Positions 59,412 through 64,000 of a DNA stretch of 64,000 nt are shown piece by piece; positions within the stretch are counted from its first letter, which is position 1; each line of letters opens with the position of its first letter. This stretch comes from Nocardiopsis sp. CNT312. GTDB lineage: Bacteria; Actinomycetota; Actinomycetes; Streptosporangiales; Streptosporangiaceae. The position numbers and the translations under genes are program-made. The notes under the pieces were generated by a model, which saw only the letters and a list, made by a program, of their open reading frames with translations, was not told where the DNA came from and did not search any database. The stretch lies in NCBI RefSeq assembly GCF_000515115.1, contig NZ_KI911536.1:258476-322475 (forward strand). Direction: 5' to 3'.

Positions 59412-60956
59412 TCACTGGGGCCGGGCGTCGGTGAACACGTCGCCCGGCTCCAGCATGGCGCCGAACATCTCCGAGACCGTCACGAAGTGGTACCCCTGCC
59501 GGTGCAGTTCCTTGAGCACCGGGGGCACCGCCCGCACGGACGGTGCGTGGATGTCGTGGAGCAGCACCACGCTGCCCGCGGTGCTCTTGTCCAGCGCACG
59601 ACCGACGATCTCGTCGGTGTCGCGGCTGCGCCAGTCGATGGTGTCCACGTCCCACAGCAGGATGGGCAGGCCGGCGTGCTCGCGCACCGTCCCGTTCAGG
59701 GCGCCGTAGGGCGGGCGCAGGGTGGGCGGGTCCGAACCGATGACCTCGCGCACCGCCCGGTTGGTCCGGCCCAGGTCGGCCTCGATCCCGGCGGCCGACA
59801 TCGCGCTCAGGTCGTCGTGCTTCCACGTGTGGTTGCCCAGCTCGTGCCCCTCGGCGTCCATCCTCGCCACGGTTTCGGGGAACTCGCCCACCAGGGAGCC
59901 CAGGACGTAGAAGGTGGCCTTGGCGTCGAAGGCGGCGAGGCTGTCCAGGAGGCCCTCGGTGTGCTCGCCTGGACCGTCGTCGAAGGTCAGGGCCACGCAC
60001 TTGAGCCGCAGGCAGTCCAGGGTGTCCTTCTCCGAGACGGGCCCGTCGGCGGACAGCCCCGGGGCGGGGCCCTCCAGAGCCGCGTCGCGTGCGTGGAAGC
60101 CCAGCGCGGACAGGATCCCCTCGGCTGTTTTGGCCTCCAGGGGCAGGACGACGTCGCTCACCCGGCCGGCACCCGGCAACTGCGTCGGGTCCAGGCGCAC
60201 CGCCAGGCCTCCGGCGGTGCTGAAGGCCAGGTCCTCGAAGGGCGAGCCCTCCCACGCCTGGGCCGCCTCCGCCGCCCGCACGGGGTCGAGCAGGTCGGTG
60301 CCCTCGCCCCCGGGTGTCTCCGCGGGGGCGCCTCCGGGGGCGACCGCTCCCTCGGGGGAGGCGGTCTCCCTCGCGCTGCGCAGGGCGACCTCGCCGACGA
60401 TCCCCGGAAGCTCCTCCAGGGACAGGCCGTAGCCGTCGAGCAGGGTGTCGGCGAGCACCAGGTGGGCGCGCTCGATGGCCGCCTCGCCGCGGAACAGCGA
60501 CGTCCAAGGCAGCACGCCCCCGCTCTCAGCGTCGTACCACAGTGTGGTGGCCTCCTCGTGGTCGCGAATCCCCGCGGAGGAGACCGCGGTGAGGCGGACC
60601 CCGACCACGTCGGCGGAGGCCGCCAGGAGTGCCGCGTCCTGCCGCAGCTCGGGTCGGCCCCTGCCGGTCAGCTCCTCCAGGAACGCGGTCTGGCGGCGCG
60701 CCATCGCGGTGCGCACCTCCATGGTCAGCGGGTGGGCCTCGCCCAGGAGCGGGTAGCGGTAGCCCACCACGCTGTGGTCGGTGTCCACGGAGTGCTCGGC
60801 CACGTCGAGGCCGGGCACCTCGCCGATCGGCAGGCGGATCGCCTCGGCACGCGCCTCCTCCGGCGCGTCGGAGTGGCAGCCCGACGCCAGGAGAAGCAAG
60901 CCCAGGGCCGCGGCGGCGCGGGCGCGGAGTTCTCGTCTCAGTGAGGTCACAGACAC
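59412..60956 (-). CDS. Lipoprotein polysaccharide deacetylase (CE4/NodB domain)
   Basis: The 514-residue protein has a signal peptide with lipobox LASGC, an N-terminal region of about 250 residues of unknown fold, and a NodB domain (about 315-500) with VALTFDDGPGEHT (catalytic Asp-Asp), NHTWKHDDL (metal HxxxH), RPPYGALN and VVLLHDIHAP. It would de-N-acetylate peptidoglycan or another polymer at the cell surface. GTG 60956 has no ribosome site; TAGTGT about 5 bases upstream suggests a leaderless mRNA. Confidence 0.85.
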   Translation of the reverse strand: MSVTSLRRELRARAAAALGLLLLASGCHSDAPEEARAEAIRLPIGEVPGLDVAEHSVDTDHSVVGYRYPLLGEAHPLTMEVRTAMARRQTAFLEELTGRGRPELRQDAALLAASADVVGVRLTAVSSAGIRDHEEATTLWYDAESGGVLPWTSLFRGEAAIERAHLVLADTLLDGYGLSLEELPGIVGEVALRSARETASPEGAVAPGGAPAETPGGEGTDLLDPVRAAEAAQAWEGSPFEDLAFSTAGGLAVRLDPTQLPGAGRVSDVVLPLEAKTAEGILSALGFHARDAALEGPAPGLSADGPVSEKDTLDCLRLKCVALTFDDGPGEHTEGLLDSLAAFDAKATFYVLGSLVGEFPETVARMDAEGHELGNHTWKHDDLSAMSAAGIEADLGRTNRAVREVIGSDPPTLRPPYGALNGTVREHAGLPILLWDVDTIDWRSRDTDEIVGRALDKSTAGSVVLLHDIHAPSVRAVPPVLKELHRQGYHFVTVSEMFGAMLEPGDVFTDARPQ

Positions 60957-61113
60957 GCTGGGACACTATCCGAAGAGCCATCCCATTACTACTCAACGCG
61001 ACACGAAGAGCGCACCGTGTCATGAATGTCTGCGGCGGTGGGCCTGGACCACAGGGGCCGGAGTTGGCAGTGTGTGGGATGCCAGGTCCACCTCTCGACG
61101 AAGAGAGCATTCC

Positions 61114-62661
61114 ATGCACACCGCCGCCCTTCCCGACACCGACGCCCTCGCCGACCGCGCCCGGGCCGCCCTGGAGCGCTGCGGGGTCGACCGGCTGCGC
61201 GAGCCGATCGGCGCGGCCGGAATGGCCCGGACCCCCATCACCGGCCAGCACCTGTTCCCGGTCGAGTTCGACACCCCCGCGTCCGCGGGGCGGGCCGTGG
61301 CCGCCGCCCGCGAGTGCTTCTCCTCGGTCTGGCGCGACACCCCCGCGCCCCAGCGGGGCGGGCTCGTCCGGCGCCTGGGGGAACTGCTGCGCGTGCACAA
61401 GGCCGACCTCGCCGAACTGGTGACGATCGAGGCGGGCAAGATCACGTCCGAGGCCCTCGGCGAGGTCCAGGAGATGATCGACATCTGCGACTTCGCCGTG
61501 GGGCTGTCCCGGCAGTTGTACGGGCGCACGATGCCCTCCGAACGGCCGGGCCACCGCCTCATGGAGACCTGGCACCCGCTGGGCGTGGCCGGGGTGATCA
61601 CCGCGTTCAACTTCCCCGTGGCGGTGTGGTCGTGGAACACCTGTGTGGCGCTGGTCTGCGGGAACACGGTGGTGTGGAAGCCCTCGGAGGCGACCCCGCT
61701 CACCGCTCTGGCCTGCCACGCGCTGCTCATGCGTGCGGCGGCCGACACCGGGGCGCCCTCCGGCGTACACACGGTGGTGCTGGGCGGCCGCGAGGTCGGC
61801 GGGGCACTGGTGGACGACACCCGGGTGGCGCTGCTGTCGGCGACCGGGTCGGTGGCGATGGGGCGCCAGGTCGGCCCCCGTGTCGCGGCGCGGGTGGGGC
61901 GCTGCCTGCTGGAACTGGGCGGCAACAACGCCGCGGTGGTGGCGCCCTCGGCCGACCTGGACCTGGTGGTGCGCGGCAGTGTGTTCTCCGCGGCGGGGAC
62001 CGCGGGCCAGCGCTGCACCTCGCTGCGCCGCCTGATCGTGCACGAGACGGTCGTCGACCGGGTCGCCGAGCGCCTCGTGGCCGCCTACACGCAGCTACGT
62101 GACCGTATCGGAGACCCCTTCGGGGAGTCGACCCTGGTGGGGCCGCTCATCACCCGACACGGGTACGAGGCCATGGTCGGGGCGCTGGAGCGGGCCGCGG
62201 CCGATGGCGGTGACGTCCTGGTCGGCGGGGGGCGCTGCCTGGAGGAGGCGGGTGCGGACGCCTACTACGTCGAGCCGGCGGTGGTGCGCATGCCCGGGCA
62301 GACGGAGGTCGTGCGTGAGGAGACCTTCGCCCCGATCCTGTACGTGATGTCCTACCGGACCCTGGACGAGGCGGTGGAACTGCACAACGGGGTGCCCCAG
62401 GGCCTCTCCTCGGCGATCTTCACCCGGGACCAGGCCGAGGCGGAGCTGTTCCTGTCCTCGGCCGGGTCGGACTGCGGGATCGTCAACGTCAACATCGGTA
62501 CCTCGGGGGCGGAGATCGGCGGTGCCTTCGGCGGGGAGAAGGACACCGGCGGCGGCCGCGAGTCCGGCTCCGACGCCTGGAAGGCGTACATGCGGCGGGC
62601 GACCAACACGGTCAACTACGGCGGCGGGCTGCCGCTGGCCCAGGGTGTGCGCTTCCTTTGA
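61114..62661 (+). CDS. Aldehyde dehydrogenase, ALDH7 / piperideine-6-carboxylate dehydrogenase type
   Basis: The 515-residue enzyme has AGVITAFNFPVAVWSWN, VWKPSEATPLTALA, the catalytic glutamate in LELGGNNAAVV, the cysteine in AGQRCTSLRRL, and a GTSGAEIGGAFGGEKDTGGGRESGSDAW ending (split as GAEIGGAFGGEK and RESGSDAW) typical of the antiquitin family. Bacterial members oxidise piperideine-6-carboxylate in lysine breakdown. GAAGAGAG precedes ATG 61114. No other lysine-catabolic gene is adjacent. Confidence 0.87.
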   Translation: MHTAALPDTDALADRARAALERCGVDRLREPIGAAGMARTPITGQHLFPVEFDTPASAGRAVAAARECFSSVWRDTPAPQRGGLVRRLGELLRVHKADLAELVTIEAGKITSEALGEVQEMIDICDFAVGLSRQLYGRTMPSERPGHRLMETWHPLGVAGVITAFNFPVAVWSWNTCVALVCGNTVVWKPSEATPLTALACHALLMRAAADTGAPSGVHTVVLGGREVGGALVDDTRVALLSATGSVAMGRQVGPRVAARVGRCLLELGGNNAAVVAPSADLDLVVRGSVFSAAGTAGQRCTSLRRLIVHETVVDRVAERLVAAYTQLRDRIGDPFGESTLVGPLITRHGYEAMVGALERAAADGGDVLVGGGRCLEEAGADAYYVEPAVVRMPGQTEVVREETFAPILYVMSYRTLDEAVELHNGVPQGLSSAIFTRDQAEAELFLSSAGSDCGIVNVNIGTSGAEIGGAFGGEKDTGGGRESGSDAWKAYMRRATNTVNYGGGLPLAQGVRFL

Positions 62662-62751
62662 GGTGCGCTTCCTCCCGAGCTTCTCAAGGGCCCGGGGCTC
62701 CTCGCGGGAGCACGCTGAGGCGAGGGTGCGCCGCTGCACGGCGACCCCCGG

Positions 62752-62766
62752 GCACAAACATTGTGC
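62752..62766. promoter_or_regulatory. First OhrR-type operator dyad
   Basis: GCACAA-ACA-TTGTGC is a perfect 15-bp palindrome about 78 bp upstream of the OhrR-type gene. Confidence 0.5.
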
Positions 62767-62774
62767 AAAATCAT

Positions 62775-62786
62775 GTTGTGGACAAC
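62775..62786. promoter_or_regulatory. Second OhrR-type operator dyad
   Basis: GTTGT-GG-ACAAC is a perfect 12-bp palindrome centred about two helical turns from the first. Both carry the ACAA/TTGT half-site found in OhrR and other MarR operators. Confidence 0.5.
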
Positions 62787-62843
62787 TGGTGAGTGCTACG
62801 CTGGCCGTGGGGCCGCACCGGACACGGGAGAGGGGAGCGGGCC

Positions 62844-63329
62844 ATGGCCGACGGGCAGCGCGACGAGCACCTGGCACTGGAGAACCAGCTCTGCTTCTCC
62901 CTGTACGCGGCCTCACGGGCTCTGACCGGGCTCTACCGCGACCTTCTGGACGACCTGGGGCTCACCTACCCCCAGTACCTCGTCCTGCTGGCCCTCTGGG
63001 AGCGCGACGCGCTCACCGTCAAGGAGCTGGGCCGCGCCCTGCGCCTGGACTCGGGCACGCTCTCACCGCTCCTGCGCCGCCTGGAGCGCGCCGGACTCCT
63101 CGACAGGCGCCGCAGCGCCGCCGACGAGCGCGTCGTCGAGGTCACCCTGACCGAGGAGGGCGAGCGGATGCGCTCACGGGTGTGGGCGGTCCCCGGGCGT
63201 GTCCTGCACGCGGCCGGGCTGGACCCGCAGCAAGCCGGTGAGCTGCGGCGGGCGCTCGACCGTCTCACCGCGTCGGTGGGGTCCGCCCCCCGCGGCGGGC
63301 GCTCGCACTCCGGACCCGGCGGGCCCTGA
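62844..63329 (+). CDS. ohrR: OhrR-type MarR-family peroxide sensor
   Basis: The 161-residue protein has ENQLCFSLYAASRALTGLYRDLL, where Cys17 is the peroxide-reactive cysteine of OhrR, and the winged HTH LTVKELGRALRLDSGTLSPLLRRLE with wing RRSAADERVVEVTLT. No other cysteine is present, so it belongs to the one-Cys class. ATG 62844 has GGGGAG upstream. Two palindromes lie before it, and the ohr gene follows after 65 bp, so it would repress both until oxidised. Confidence 0.85.
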   Translation: MADGQRDEHLALENQLCFSLYAASRALTGLYRDLLDDLGLTYPQYLVLLALWERDALTVKELGRALRLDSGTLSPLLRRLERAGLLDRRRSAADERVVEVTLTEEGERMRSRVWAVPGRVLHAAGLDPQQAGELRRALDRLTASVGSAPRGGRSHSGPGGP

Positions 63330-63394
63330 ACACCGTCGGCCGTATCCCGACCCCGGTGCCCCGCTGGGCGCCGGACCACACAGAAAGGCAGTCC

Positions 63395-63823
63395 ATGGCT
63401 CTCGACATCCTGTACAACGCCCACGCCACCGTCACCGGTGAGGGGCGCGCCGGAACCGGCAAGACCGACGACGGCCGCCTGTCGGTCGACCTGTCCGTCC
63501 CCCGGGGGCTGGGCGGCGATGACGGCCCCGGCACCAACCCCGAGCAGCTCTTCGCGGTGGGCTACGCCGCCTGCTTCCACGGCGCCCTGAAGAAGGTCGC
63601 CCGCGGCGCCGGTGCCGACCTGGCCGGCTCCACCATCGACTCCCGTGTCGGCCTGGGCAAGGCCGAGGACGGCCTGTCCCTGGAGGTGGACCTGGTCGTC
63701 ACGATCCCCGGGGCCGACCAGGCCAGGGCCGAGGAGCTCGTCGAGGCCGCCCACCAGGTGTGCCCCTACTCCCGGGCCACCCGCGGCAACATCGAGGTCA
63801 ACCTCACCGTCAAGACGTCCTGA
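63395..63823 (+). CDS. ohr: Organic hydroperoxide resistance protein
   Basis: The 142-residue OsmC/Ohr-family peroxidase has the two redox cysteines Cys60 (FAVGYAACFHGAL) and Cys123 (HQVCPYSRATRGN) and the N-terminal ATVTGEGRAGTG. It reduces organic hydroperoxides using a dithiol partner. AAAGG precedes ATG 63395. Its position 65 bp after the OhrR gene is the standard arrangement. Confidence 0.93.
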   Translation: MALDILYNAHATVTGEGRAGTGKTDDGRLSVDLSVPRGLGGDDGPGTNPEQLFAVGYAACFHGALKKVARGAGADLAGSTIDSRVGLGKAEDGLSLEVDLVVTIPGADQARAEELVEAAHQVCPYSRATRGNIEVNLTVKTS

Positions 63824-63838
63824 CGCCGAGACGGAGCC

Positions 63839-63871
63839 GGGGGCGGGAGACGCACCGCGTCCCCCGCCCCC
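63839..63871. terminator. Bidirectional terminator between ohr and the CBS-domain gene
   Basis: Arms 63839-63853 and 63857-63871 pair over 15 bp with one A-C mismatch and a 3-base loop, between two convergent stops. Confidence 0.7.
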
Positions 63872-63889
63872 GGCGGTTCCCCTCCGACC

Positions 63890-64000
63890 TCAGGCCGCGG
63901 TGTCCAACAGCAGCAGCCGGTCCAGGATGTCCTGGAGGGTGACGAGCCCGCGCAGCACACCGTCCTCCTCCACCAGGGTCAGGTGGCTGCGGCTCTCCCG
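63890..64000 (-). CDS. C-terminal end of a CBS-domain protein
   Basis: The last 36 codons of a gene entering from the right read SHLTLVEEDGVLRGLVTLQD, then ILDRLLLLDTAA and a stop. This is the end of a CBS domain, as in TlyC/CorC-like membrane proteins with tandem CBS domains. The rest lies outside the window, so the full architecture cannot be stated. Confidence 0.7.
   Translation of the reverse strand, partial: RESRSHLTLVEEDGVLRGLVTLQDILDRLLLLDTAA

Noticed and set aside
1..64000. tRNA, rRNA or other known structural RNA genes
   Set aside because: No cloverleaf, CCA-ended segment or conserved RNA core was recognised by reading; a covariance-model scan was not possible.

Overview
The window is high-GC actinobacterial DNA and looks like a chromosome segment from a Nocardiopsis/Thermobifida-type organism. 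The signs are strong G/C preference at third codon positions, GTG and TTG starts, mycothiol- and FprA-type proteins, a molybdate system, and a polysaccharide-degrading cluster whose operators (TGGGAGCGCTCCCA-type) match the CelR boxes known from Thermobifida fusca. The genus is inferred from these features.

Layout. 1-4.6 kb: housekeeping and regulatory genes (PEP-utilizing enzyme fragment, a decayed VOC gene, a PNPOx-like flavoprotein, a divergent XRE-cupin regulator and methyltransferase, a SnoaL-cupin protein). 4.7-7.8 kb: an overlapping molybdate operon (HTH-TOBE protein, modA, modB, modC). 8-13.6 kb: a DUF3040 membrane protein, a large penicillin-binding protein, fprA and a PlsC acyltransferase. 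13.8-23.3 kb: cyclase-family protein, FUSC transporter, coiled-coil protein, GNAT, DHA2-type exporter, Vps62-like membrane protein and an AlkB-like oxygenase. 23.3-26.7 kb: gene-poor, with a 30-residue membrane peptide gene, an RlaP-type nucleotidyltransferase and two decayed genes. 26.9-28.7 kb: LLM monooxygenase plus FMN reductase pair behind an AT-rich palindrome.

28.7-38.3 kb is the main accessory block. It encodes five secreted enzymes, each with a CBM2 cellulose-binding module: GH48 exocellulase, GH10 xylanase, GH6 exocellulase, GH5 mannanase and AA10 lytic monooxygenase. There are two transcription units. Each starts at a near-identical promoter with a CelR-type operator over the predicted start site and a second operator about 80-90 bp downstream. 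A GC-rich hairpin follows every gene. Together the products would attack cellulose from both chain ends, cleave it oxidatively, and strip xylan and mannan.

38.4-64 kb: mixed metabolism (mycothiol-dependent isomerase family, flavin reductase, purB, two serine/threonine dehydratase paralogues, Xaa-Pro aminopeptidase, acyltransferase, TRIC channel, FAD disulfide reductase, BadF-type kinase, Eis-type acetyltransferase, class V aminotransferase), an IS200/IS605 remnant at 39.7-40.6 kb, a type II toxin-antitoxin pair, TetR-controlled aldehyde dehydrogenase, a lipoprotein deacetylase, an ALDH7-type dehydrogenase, the ohrR-ohr peroxide pair and the end of a CBS-domain protein. No RNA gene, prophage or CRISPR array was recognised. 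All functional calls come from reading the sequence and recalled family motifs; no searches were run.
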